Shown: positions 17,391 through 25,072 of the stretch, in pieces
Numbering within the stretch: position 1 is the first letter of the stretch
How the letters are laid out: each line of letters opens with the position of its first letter
From: DASWUZ01 sp036401375
GTDB lineage: Bacteria > Acidobacteriota > Terriglobia > Terriglobales > Acidobacteriaceae
Direction: 5' to 3'
Length of the DNA: 64,000 nucleotides
Assembly: GCA_036401375.1 (NCBI GenBank)
Contig: DASWVB010000005.1
Coordinates: 62,001-126,000, forward strand
Program-made: the position numbers and the translations under genes
Notes under the pieces: model-generated
What the model saw: only the letters and a program-made list of their open reading frames with translations
Database searches by the model: none
Told to the model about the DNA's origin: nothing

Positions 17391-18509
17391 ATGTCCAATT
17401 TTGATCTCATCCTGCGGAAGGTAAGCGAGGAGCGGCTGACCCTCACCCGTGAGCAGGCCCGCACGGCAGTCGAGGCCATGCTGGCCGCCCCAGCCGATGA
17501 TGCCGAAGCTGTCAGCGATATCAAGATCGCGGCACTGCTGACCGCCCTTGCAACCAGGGGAGAGACGGCCGACGAGTTGACCGGCTTCGTCGATGGTATG
17601 CGAGCGATGGCCCTGCCGCTGCCGCTTACCCATGCAGAGCGAGCGGCGTTGGTCGATACCTGCGGGACCGGCGGAGTGCGACTCGGCACCTTCAATATAT
17701 CCACAGGAGCGGCGCTGGTGGCCGCAGCCGCAGGCGCCAAAGTCGCGAAGCACGGCAACCGTGGAGTGACCTCCCGATGCGGCTCTGCCGACGTGCTGGA
17801 GGCGCTCGGAATCGCAGTCTCTCTCCCGCCCCGGGCGGCTGTCGAATGCCTGCGCGCCACCAATTTCATGTTTCTCTTCGCGCCCGCAATGCACCCGGCG
17901 ATGCGGCGCGTCCAGCCGGTCCGCAAAGCCCTCGGCTTTCGCACAATTTTTAACCTCGCCGGGCCATTGACCAATCCGGCGCGAGCCGGGGCGCAGGTGA
18001 TGGGGGTCTTCGCTAGAGACCGCGTGGCGATCGTCGCCGAGGCGATGGCAAAGCTTGGGGTGCGTCATGCATTCGTTGTGCATGGCTTGGATGGCCTTGA
18101 TGAGCTCACCCTGGCGGGCGAGAGCGAGGTCGCGGAGGTCCGAGGCGCGAACGCCCATTGTTCGAGTGCGCCAGATCATTTCGAAGGCAGCGACCTGCCC
18201 GGCACCGTGCGGCTCTTCCAAATGAACCCTGAAGATGTGGGCCTGCAACGCAGCAGTGTGCGCGAACCGCTCGGCGGCGATGCGGCAGGCAATGCAGCCA
18301 TACTCGAGGCCATCTTCGCCGGCGAGCGCGGCCCCCGGCGAGACGTTGTGTTATTGAATGCCTCAGCGGCCCTCGTCGCTGCCGGCATCGCGCGCGACTT
18401 CAAAGAAGGCCTAAGCCGCGCAGCTGAAGTCGTCGACTCCGGCGCTGCCCGGGCCACCCTGGCATTGCTGCGCGCGTTCAGCAATGAGCATGCCATGCGA
18501 AGTTCTTGA
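17391..18509 (+). CDS. trpD: Anthranilate phosphoribosyltransferase
   Basis: Second step of tryptophan synthesis: anthranilate plus PRPP to phosphoribosylanthranilate. The PRPP-binding loop CGTGGVRLGTFNIST (GTGG at 92-95), KHGNRGVTSRCGSADVLEALG (120-140) and HPAMRRVQPVRKALGFRT segment are diagnostic. Length about 372, slightly longer than usual because of a C-terminal extension. ATG 17391 starts at the conserved helix; an ATG at 17352 is possible. It is not in a trp operon here: trpC is 3.7 kb downstream on the same strand with unrelated genes between. Confidence 0.95.
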   Translation: MSNFDLILRKVSEERLTLTREQARTAVEAMLAAPADDAEAVSDIKIAALLTALATRGETADELTGFVDGMRAMALPLPLTHAERAALVDTCGTGGVRLGTFNISTGAALVAAAAGAKVAKHGNRGVTSRCGSADVLEALGIAVSLPPRAAVECLRATNFMFLFAPAMHPAMRRVQPVRKALGFRTIFNLAGPLTNPARAGAQVMGVFARDRVAIVAEAMAKLGVRHAFVVHGLDGLDELTLAGESEVAEVRGANAHCSSAPDHFEGSDLPGTVRLFQMNPEDVGLQRSSVREPLGGDAAGNAAILEAIFAGERGPRRDVVLLNASAALVAAGIARDFKEGLSRAAEVVDSGAARATLALLRAFSNEHAMRSS

Positions 18510-18564
18510 AAGGCAGGACCGCTCTGCCGCGTCCAGGGGAGAAACGGTTCAAGAGGAGGAAACT

Positions 18565-19332
18565 ATGATATCTACCAGCTTGGCAGCGCCACTGAAACTG
18601 TTGGCGCAGGGACTGATTCTCGCCGCGGCCGTGGCTACGCAAGTATCTCGAGCGGAGGCGCAGGCGCAGATGGCGCAGGCAAATCGCGACAATAGAATGA
18701 TTGCCATCACGGCCACCGATGTAGCCACCGCAGAGGCAGAGATCGCGAGGGTGCACATCGGGTTTCAGGTCTTCACACGCGACTCCGACTCCGGGTACGG
18801 CAAGGGCTCCGTGCTTTCGAATGCCATCATCGATGCGGTCAAGAGGACAGGCGTCGAGGACAAGGCCGTCGAAAGTGAGAGCCAGTATGTGGAGCGGAGC
18901 GGGTATTTCGGGCCGATCCACTCAACGTGGGATGAGAATAAAAGACAATTCACGGTCGAGCAGTCCTGGATTGTGACTGTACCCGCGAAGAACGCTGCAA
19001 AGGTATTGCACGCAGCAGTCGAGGCGGGTGCAAACAACAGTGGGCAGATCGATTGGGATGTGACGGACCGCAGAGCTCTCGAGGCAAGGGCCGCAGCCAA
19101 GGCAACCGAGAAGGCGCAGTCGGTCGCCGCGCAGATGGCATCCTCGCTCCACGTAACCCTGAAGGGCCTCATCTACGCGAGCAACCAGGCCGAGCCCTCG
19201 GCACGACCCATCCCGATGTATGCCCGCATGTCGGCTGGCCTGGCTGTGCAGCCGGAGGTACAGCCGCTGGCCATCAGGCCCGCCCATATTGAAGAGTCGG
19301 CTACCGTCTACGCTGTCTTTGCGATTGAATAG
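18565..19332 (+). CDS. SIMPL-domain (DUF541) exported protein
   Basis: Protein of 255 residues with an N-terminal signal peptide (hydrophobic LAAPLKLLAQGLILAAAVA, cleavage near SRAEAQ). The body is a SIMPL/DUF541 domain: an ITATDVATAEAEIARVHIGF strand, then DAVKRTGVEDKAVESES and the repeated-strand second half. Periplasmic members of this family are of unknown function. ATG 18565 has AGGAGG six to seven bases upstream. It follows trpD by 55 bp. Confidence 0.87.
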   Translation: MISTSLAAPLKLLAQGLILAAAVATQVSRAEAQAQMAQANRDNRMIAITATDVATAEAEIARVHIGFQVFTRDSDSGYGKGSVLSNAIIDAVKRTGVEDKAVESESQYVERSGYFGPIHSTWDENKRQFTVEQSWIVTVPAKNAAKVLHAAVEAGANNSGQIDWDVTDRRALEARAAAKATEKAQSVAAQMASSLHVTLKGLIYASNQAEPSARPIPMYARMSAGLAVQPEVQPLAIRPAHIEESATVYAVFAIE

Positions 19333-19388
19333 ACCTCAGCCGAAGTCGGACAAGCCGCACCGCACATCTAAGCTACAAGGCAGGCACA

Positions 19389-20027
19389 ATGGCAACCAAT
19401 CCCGCACCGCAACCTCGAAGAGCCGCAGGCGTAGACGCGCAGCGGGGTGGGGGAGATCTGCGCCCTACCCCCGAGGGTGAAGAGCTCTTCCGCCGATGGC
19501 TCAAGTACCTCGACGACGAGATCACAAAGCACCGCAAGCCTACCCTCCGCGCTGAGCTCGTCCGCGATTCGCTGCACCAGCTCTACCTTGGCCGCCCGCA
19601 TGGCGGCAAGCTCAACATGACGCTCTCTTCCGAGCTGTCGGCCAACGTGCTGCAGTTGTCGCTCGACTCCGCTAACGTCATCCTCGAGGCCGAGGCTGAC
19701 CCCGGCGTCGACGTCGACATGTATGCGGAGCGCAAGCCACTGATCTACTTCTGGCTCATGTTTGATCGCTCTCCGGTGGCCCTGAACCAGTGGCTGGGCT
19801 GCCGTTTTCGCGCCATGCTGGGCAAGCATATCTTCAAGTCCATCGGAAAGCGGGTGCGCATCTTCCGCGGCGTCGAGCTCTACTACGGCTACAACGTAAA
19901 CATTGAAGACGAGACAACGATCGGCCAGTACGTCACGATGGATGATCGTGAAGAGATCACGATCCCGAAAGGCGCGATCGTCCCCCCTTACACCGTGATC
20001 AACAAAGACTGGAAGCAACCGCGCTGA
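19389..20027 (+). CDS. Hexapeptide-transferase-like protein with very short beta-helix
   Basis: Protein of 212 residues. The N-terminal 150 residues are not recognised: charged, helical (LFRRWLKYLDDEITKHRK) and then a beta region. The last 60 residues resemble the start of a left-handed beta-helix acyltransferase: IGKRVRIFRGVELYYGYNVN, then IEDETTIGQYVTMDDR and IPKGAIVPPYTVINKD. The helix has only two to three coils, fewer than an active O-acetyltransferase normally needs, and I see no clear catalytic His. It could be a scaffold or a degenerate enzyme. The gene ends 66 bp before the repeat region. Confidence 0.7.
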   Translation: MATNPAPQPRRAAGVDAQRGGGDLRPTPEGEELFRRWLKYLDDEITKHRKPTLRAELVRDSLHQLYLGRPHGGKLNMTLSSELSANVLQLSLDSANVILEAEADPGVDVDMYAERKPLIYFWLMFDRSPVALNQWLGCRFRAMLGKHIFKSIGKRVRIFRGVELYYGYNVNIEDETTIGQYVTMDDREEITIPKGAIVPPYTVINKDWKQPR

Positions 20028-20092
20028 GGCGGCTCCACGTGGGGAATTAACATCCTGAGCGGCTCAACCTGCGCTGGTCTCGGTCCGCGGAT

Positions 20093-20112
20093 GGCACGGC
20101 TGAAGCCGTGCC
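20093..20112. repeat. Perfect hairpin downstream of the hexapeptide gene
   Basis: An 8-bp perfect stem (GGCACGGC/GCCGTGCC) with a TGAA loop. It resembles intergenic palindromes of this phylum and could work as a terminator for the plus-strand gene or be a repetitive extragenic palindrome. There is no T-run after it. Confidence 0.55.
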
Positions 20113-20158
20113 CATTCAGAGTCGGCTTGGTTGCCTGCTTAAGTTCTCAGCTTCAGGT

Positions 20159-20571
20159 CCCATTCATGCGCAGCACCATCGGGCGTGAGTGGGAGCGAAG
20201 ATGCGAATGATCGACGGAAGGGTCCTGCCTGGCCGACCAGCTATTCGGAACCCGCACTCATCGCAAATAACCCGCCATCAATTAGGCACCGCACTCAAGC
20301 CCGCATGCACTTAGGCCGGCACATATACATCAACCCGGGTGCCCCATTCACGTGCAGCACCATCGCGCGTGAGTGGGAGTGATGATGCTCACAATAGACC
20401 GAAAACTGGTGCTGACCCGGCCGGGTGCCCCATTCACGTGCAGCACCATCGCGCGTGAGTGGGAGTGATGATGCCGGGTGCCCCATTCACGTGCAGCACC
20501 ATCGCACGTGAGTGGGAGCGATGATGCTCACGATAGACAGAAAACTGGTGCTGACCCGGCCGGCTTCTACT
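20159..20571. repeat. Array of four palindromic intergenic repeats
   Basis: Four copies of a 35-base imperfect palindrome, CCCATTCACG...CGTGAGTGGG, at 20159-20193, 20343-20377, 20429-20463 and 20482-20516. The 10-bp arms can pair with one mismatch around a 15-base loop containing GCAGCACCAT. The last three copies share the flank CGGGTGC before them. Copies two and four also share a roughly 50-base trailer (GATGATGCTCAC, AAAACTGGTGCTGACCCGGCC). Loop substitutions (CGG, CGC, CAC) show copies have diverged. No ORF is supported here; the whole 20028-20683 gap between the hexapeptide gene and the permease is non-coding. Confidence 0.85.
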
Positions 20572-20683
20572 CGAGATATCCCACTCACCGCTTAATGCCG
20601 CGATGAATGGCGCACCCCCATCTGCACATGGATTCCCGCAGCCCGCTACCCCCACTACAGACCCACGTCCGCGCCTACCTTCC

Positions 20684-21991
20684 TTAACCAACTCCCATAT
20701 AAGCAAAGCGGGCCAGGAACAGAACCGCGAGCACATACAGCAGCCAGTCCTCACTCCGGAACTTACCCGTAGTCACCCGCAGGATTGCGTACGAAACCAT
20801 CCCAAACCCAAGCCCATTGGCGATCGAGTAGGTCAGCGGGATCATGATCAAGGTCAGGAACGCGGGAAAGGCCACGAGAGGGTCTGACCAGGGAATCTCG
20901 CTGATCGAGGACACCATGAGCGAGCCCACGACGATCAGCGCCGGGGCGGTCGCGGCCATCGGCACCAGCCCCATCAGCGGCGCCACAAACAGCGCTACCA
21001 GGAAGAGCAGACCGGTGGTTATCGCGGTCACTCCGCTGCGCCCACCAGCCGCGACGCCGGCTGCGCTCTCGATGTAGCTGGTTACGGTGCTAGTGCCGAC
21101 CAGCGACCCAGCCACCGTCGCTGTCGCATCGGCGAAGAGGATGCGATCGACTCGTGGAATCTCGTTGCCGTTGGTGATCAGTCCGGCCTTTTTCGTGACC
21201 GCAACCAACGTGCCAAGGTTGTCGAAGAGGTCGACGAATAGAAAGACGAACACGATCTCGAAGAAGCCAACATGCAGGGCGCCACGAATATCGAGCTTGA
21301 AGGAGGTCTGTGCGATGCTCGACAGGTGGTAAGGAGTCAGGCGCCAGGGTACAAGCCTGAACACCCATCCCACCGCAGTCGTCCCAAGGATGCCATATAG
21401 AATGCCGCCCCGAACTCTGAGCACCTGCAGAAGCGCAATCAGCAGCACTCCAAAGAGAGCGAGCGCGACCAGAGGGGAACGTACGTTCCCGAGCGTGACC
21501 ATCGTCGCCGAGTCACCGACGATGATGCCCGCGTCATGCAAGCCGATCAGAGCGATGAAAAGGCCGATGCCTCCGGCTACCGCCGGGTAAAGCTCCTGGG
21601 GGATGCTGCGCAGTATCTTCTGCCGCAGCCCGGTGGCGGTCAGCACCAGGAAGATCACGCCCGACAGGAAGACGGCTCCAAGCGCGGTCTGCCACGGAAT
21701 CCCCAGGTGCTTGACTACTGTGTAGGTGAAGTAGGCGTTGAGGCCCATGCCCGGCGCCAGGGCGATTGGGTACCGTGCGACGATCCCCATCAGGATGCTG
21801 CCCACCGCCGCCGAGAGGCAGGTTGCCGCCGTGACTGCGGCCAGAGGCATTCCCGTCTCGTGCAGGATCGCCGGGTTCACGAGCACGATGTACGCCATGG
21901 TCACAAAGGTAGTGAAACCGGCGAGCACCTCCGTCCGCCAGTTCGTCCCCAGCCGGTCGAACTCGAAGTATCGTTCCAGTCTGGCGCGCAT
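20684..21991 (-). CDS. NCS2-family purine permease (AzgA/PbuG-like)
   Basis: Proton-coupled inner-membrane transporter for hypoxanthine, guanine or adenine. Twelve or more hydrophobic segments are visible. Signatures are WRTEVLAGFTTFVTMAYIVL near the N-terminus, LAPGMGLNAYFTYTVV in the third segment and FLFVDLFDNLGTLVAVTKKA. Start ATG 21991 (MRARLERYFEFD) is chosen over a 30-residue longer frame. Its direction opposes trpC; a purine role fits purA nearby but the genes are not co-transcribed. Confidence 0.93.
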   Translation of the reverse strand: MRARLERYFEFDRLGTNWRTEVLAGFTTFVTMAYIVLVNPAILHETGMPLAAVTAATCLSAAVGSILMGIVARYPIALAPGMGLNAYFTYTVVKHLGIPWQTALGAVFLSGVIFLVLTATGLRQKILRSIPQELYPAVAGGIGLFIALIGLHDAGIIVGDSATMVTLGNVRSPLVALALFGVLLIALLQVLRVRGGILYGILGTTAVGWVFRLVPWRLTPYHLSSIAQTSFKLDIRGALHVGFFEIVFVFLFVDLFDNLGTLVAVTKKAGLITNGNEIPRVDRILFADATATVAGSLVGTSTVTSYIESAAGVAAGGRSGVTAITTGLLFLVALFVAPLMGLVPMAATAPALIVVGSLMVSSISEIPWSDPLVAFPAFLTLIMIPLTYSIANGLGFGMVSYAILRVTTGKFRSEDWLLYVLAVLFLARFAYMGVG

Positions 21992-22164
21992 GGCCCTGCC
22001 GAGGGAGTGAGATTTAGAGTGGGCTGTCAGTTGAATACCACAGGCTGCCGAGGCGACTAAGAGAAATCTCTGCTCGGCCATCGCGAACGGGGCGCGGACA
22101 CTTCCGAGTACCGCCTTTCGCCGAAGCTATACTGGCATTACGCCCCTCAGGCCTCCTTTTCACG

Positions 22165-22974
22165 ATGCATCTAGAAAGAATTCTGGCAAAGACCCGGCTG
22201 ACGGTAGAAGAACGGAAGCGCTCCGCTTCAACCGCCGCGCTTGAAAGGATGGCGGCTGCACATGAGCCGCGCGGCTTCGCAGCGGCTCTCAAACAGCGAT
22301 CGCTGCACGGTCTCGCGATCATCGCGGAGTTGAAGAAGGCGTCCCCATCCAAGGGTCTTATCCGCCCCGAGTTCGACGTGAAGTCGCTCGCCGCCTCGCT
22401 CACCGCAGCAGGAGCGGCCGCCCTCTCTGTGCTGACCGACGAGCCATTCTTCCAGGGCAGCCTCCACAACCTCGAAGTCGCGTCAGCAGCGACCAGCATT
22501 CCATGCCTCCGCAAGGATTTCATCCTGGACGAGTTCCAGTTGCTGGAGGCCCGGGCGAGTCGGGCCGATGCCATCCTGCTGATAGCCGCCGCGCTGACGG
22601 ATGCTGAGCTCCGAAGGTTCAATGCCGCCGCCCGGGCGCTGGGACTGGACGTTCTTTGCGAGGTCCACACGTCGGGCGAACTGCAGCGCGTGGCAGAGCT
22701 GGAGTGCGATGCCTATGGAGTCAACAATCGCGACCTTCTCACCTTCGCAGTCAACCTTGAGACTTCAGAAGAGCTGGTCGAGCGCCTGCCCGCCGCTGCG
22801 CTTAAAGTAGCTGAAAGCGGATTGCACACCGCACAAGACCTGGAGCGCCTGAAGCGGGCCGGGTTTGACGCGTTTCTGATCGGCGAGTCGCTGATGCGAA
22901 GTGACGATCCCGGCGCCGCGCTGGCAGCCCTGATCGGCCGCCCACTCAGTTCTCCTATGCAGGGGCAAACATAG
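22165..22974 (+). CDS. trpC: Indole-3-glycerol phosphate synthase
   Basis: TIM-barrel enzyme closing the indole ring in tryptophan synthesis. Conserved strands are AIIAELKKASPSKGLIR (catalytic Lys near the start), LSVLTDEPFFQGS, PCLRKDFILDEFQL, DALLEVH-like DVLCEVHTSGEL, GVNNRDLLTF and the closing VAESGLHTAQDL and FLIGESLMR phosphate loop. Length 269. It is monofunctional, with no fused TrpF. Confidence 0.96.
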   Translation: MHLERILAKTRLTVEERKRSASTAALERMAAAHEPRGFAAALKQRSLHGLAIIAELKKASPSKGLIRPEFDVKSLAASLTAAGAAALSVLTDEPFFQGSLHNLEVASAATSIPCLRKDFILDEFQLLEARASRADAILLIAAALTDAELRRFNAAARALGLDVLCEVHTSGELQRVAELECDAYGVNNRDLLTFAVNLETSEELVERLPAAALKVAESGLHTAQDLERLKRAGFDAFLIGESLMRSDDPGAALAALIGRPLSSPMQGQT

Positions 22975-23098
22975 GCTGAGGCTCGCCCGCAGCGACCGCC
23001 CTGATTTGCATACTGTCGGGACCACCTTAAGCCGCGCGGGTGTGCATGCTATTGGAGTAAACACGGATCAAGCTGCGAATTCCTTGCCCGGCGCAGCC

Positions 23099-23386
23099 CT
23101 ACACGACCGCCGACAACGTCTCGGTTGAGCGCTCTTTCATAAGCTGATAGAGGCCACCAACGGCGTACTTCTTGAAGTGCGGCGCGGCCCGGTGCGCCTC
23201 CGCTGCAGCCTGGTCTATATATTGCTCGTATATGAGCACCATGTCCGGATCATCCTCGATGCGATGAGGAACGTACGTCACGCAGCCCGGCTCCTCGCGG
23301 GAGGCTAACGCGAGGTTACGCAGGATATCGGTGACCTGGGGACGATCTTCCGTCGTAAAGCGCATCCGTACTATGAAGCTGACCAT
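23099..23386 (-). CDS. ABM-domain (quinol) monooxygenase
   Basis: Small dimeric alpha-beta barrel protein of 95 residues, like YgiN and other antibiotic-biosynthesis-type monooxygenases. VSFIVRMRFTTEDRPQVTDI opens the first strand; REEPGCVTYVPHR and FKKYAVGGLYQLM match the family. ATG 23386 begins the domain; the 41-residue upstream extension to 23509 is rejected. It lies 70 bp downstream of purA on the same strand. Substrate unknown. Confidence 0.85.
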   Translation of the reverse strand: MVSFIVRMRFTTEDRPQVTDILRNLALASREEPGCVTYVPHRIEDDPDMVLIYEQYIDQAAAEAHRAAPHFKKYAVGGLYQLMKERSTETLSAVV

Positions 23387-23456
23387 GGTTTCCGTCCTCG
23401 GCTGTGAGCCGTGCCTTCCAAGTGTAGCCGCGTTCAGCAGCGATCGGGGGAGAGCT

Positions 23457-24785
23457 CTAGCGGCCGGCAGTGGCGTGAATGCCTTCAAGAGCGGCCGCGA
23501 ACTGCGCAAGCACCATGGTCTGGTCGCGATCAGGCCCGGTGGAGATCATGCCCAGTTTCGCCTCGGATTCCTGCTCCAGGAAGCGAAGGTACTCCTGGGC
23601 CAGCATCGGAAGGTCGTCAAAGTGCTTGATACCCTCCGTTGAGCTCTGCCATCCCTGCAGCGTGGTGTAGACGGGAACGATCGACTCCAGCCCGATAATG
23701 TCAGCTGGAACTGTATCGACCAGCCGTCCATCGATCCTGTAGCCGACGCACACGGGGATCTCGCTGAAAGCATCGAGCACATCGAGCTTGGTGACCACCA
23801 GCCACTCCGTGCCGTTCACCTGGTTGGAGTAGCGCAGCAGCGGTAGATCAAGCCAGCCGCAGCGGCGGGAGCGGCCGGTGACGGCTCCATACTCCTGGCC
23901 CCGCGCACGCAGCAGCTCGCCTGCTTCATCGTTGATCTCGGTCGGAAACGGGCCCTCGCCTACCCGCGTCACGTAAGCCTTGGTAACGCTGATTACGGTG
24001 CCGATCGCCGTCGGCCCAACGCCCGTTCCGGTCGCAGCGCCGCCCGCTGTTGCTGACGAGGACGTGACAAAGGGGTAGGTGCCGTGGTCAATATCGAGCA
24101 TCGTGCCCTGTGCACCCTCGAACATCACGTTCCCACCATCGCGAATCACCTTGTTGAGCATCGCGCCGGTGTCGGTCACGAAGGGTGCGATGAGGTCGGC
24201 GGCCCCGGCATACTCCTCGTACATCTTCTTGGGATCGAGGGGCTCGGCGCCAAAGAGCGTGCCGGCGATGGCGTTCTTCTCCTTGCAGGCATTCTCGATG
24301 TGCGTCTTGAGCAGCCGGGAGTTGAGCAGATCGACCACCCGGAGGCCGCTGCGTGCCATCTTGTCTTCGTACGCCGGACCGATGCCGCGGCTGGTAGTCC
24401 CAATCTTCTGGCGGCCGGGAGCACTCTCCGCCGCCAACTCGATCATCCGGTGGTAGGGCAGGATCACCTGCGCGCGGTTGGAGACGAAGAGCTGCCGGTC
24501 GACCTCGACGCCCAGATCGCGAAGCTTGCCGACCTCTTTCAGGAAGGCCATCGGGTCGAGAACGACGCCATTGCCGATGACCGCCCGGCAGTCCTTGCGC
24601 AACACTCCACAGGGCACAAGCTGCAGGATGAATTTCTGGCCGTTGATGATGACGGTGTGCCCTGCATTGTGGCCCCCCGCGTAGCGCGCAACCACCGCGA
24701 ATCGCTCAGAGAGCACATCGACGATCTTTCCCTTACCCTCGTCGCCCCACTGGGCACCGACAATGACTGCTGTTTTTGCTCGCAT
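23457..24785 (-). CDS. purA: Adenylosuccinate synthetase
   Basis: Converts IMP, aspartate and GTP to adenylosuccinate in AMP synthesis. The N-terminal AVIVGAQWGDEGKGKIVD P-loop-like motif with the catalytic Asp, GGHNAGHTV with the catalytic His, and VGEGPFPTEI are diagnostic. Full length at 442 residues from ATG 24785; an in-frame extension to 25022 lacks family features. A TATAAT box lies about 130 bases upstream (24915-24920). Confidence 0.96.
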   Translation of the reverse strand: MRAKTAVIVGAQWGDEGKGKIVDVLSERFAVVARYAGGHNAGHTVIINGQKFILQLVPCGVLRKDCRAVIGNGVVLDPMAFLKEVGKLRDLGVEVDRQLFVSNRAQVILPYHRMIELAAESAPGRQKIGTTSRGIGPAYEDKMARSGLRVVDLLNSRLLKTHIENACKEKNAIAGTLFGAEPLDPKKMYEEYAGAADLIAPFVTDTGAMLNKVIRDGGNVMFEGAQGTMLDIDHGTYPFVTSSSATAGGAATGTGVGPTAIGTVISVTKAYVTRVGEGPFPTEINDEAGELLRARGQEYGAVTGRSRRCGWLDLPLLRYSNQVNGTEWLVVTKLDVLDAFSEIPVCVGYRIDGRLVDTVPADIIGLESIVPVYTTLQGWQSSTEGIKHFDDLPMLAQEYLRFLEQESEAKLGMISTGPDRDQTMVLAQFAAALEGIHATAGR

Positions 24786-24914
24786 GCGTTCCGATATTCG
24801 ATCTGGCGAACGTTCACCTACTGCTATCGGCTTGCGGCTTGAGCGCGCTTGCTGGGCTGAGGGAAGGAACGTGTCCGGTGTGCCGGTCTGCGGCTCACGC
24901 CACTCCGACGACCA

Positions 24915-24943
24915 ATTATAACGTTCGCTCGCGGAGTGAGAAA
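24915..24943 (-). promoter_or_regulatory. Candidate sigma-70 promoter for purA
   Basis: On the minus strand TTTCTC (24938-24943) and a consensus TATAAT (24915-24920) are spaced by 17 bases. The predicted transcription start gives a leader of about 120 bases before the purA ATG. The -35 box is weak. Confidence 0.4.
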
Positions 24944-25072
24944 GCTCTGCACGGGGCTGGCAGGCACTCGCAGGCCGCCGGCTTCCAGGTGAGTTGGCGC
25001 TAAAGCGGTCCTTTCTACGCAAACGTGACCCGGAGAGGCAAAGCAGTCCCGGTTTGGCGTTTAATCAGGTTT

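Noticed and set aside
17286..18248. 320-codon minus-strand frame
   Set aside because: Antisense to trpD, which has GTGG and KHGN motifs.
20336..20571. CRISPR array or IS end
   Set aside because: Only three clustered copies at unequal spacing with similar inter-copy sequence; no transposase or target duplication seen.
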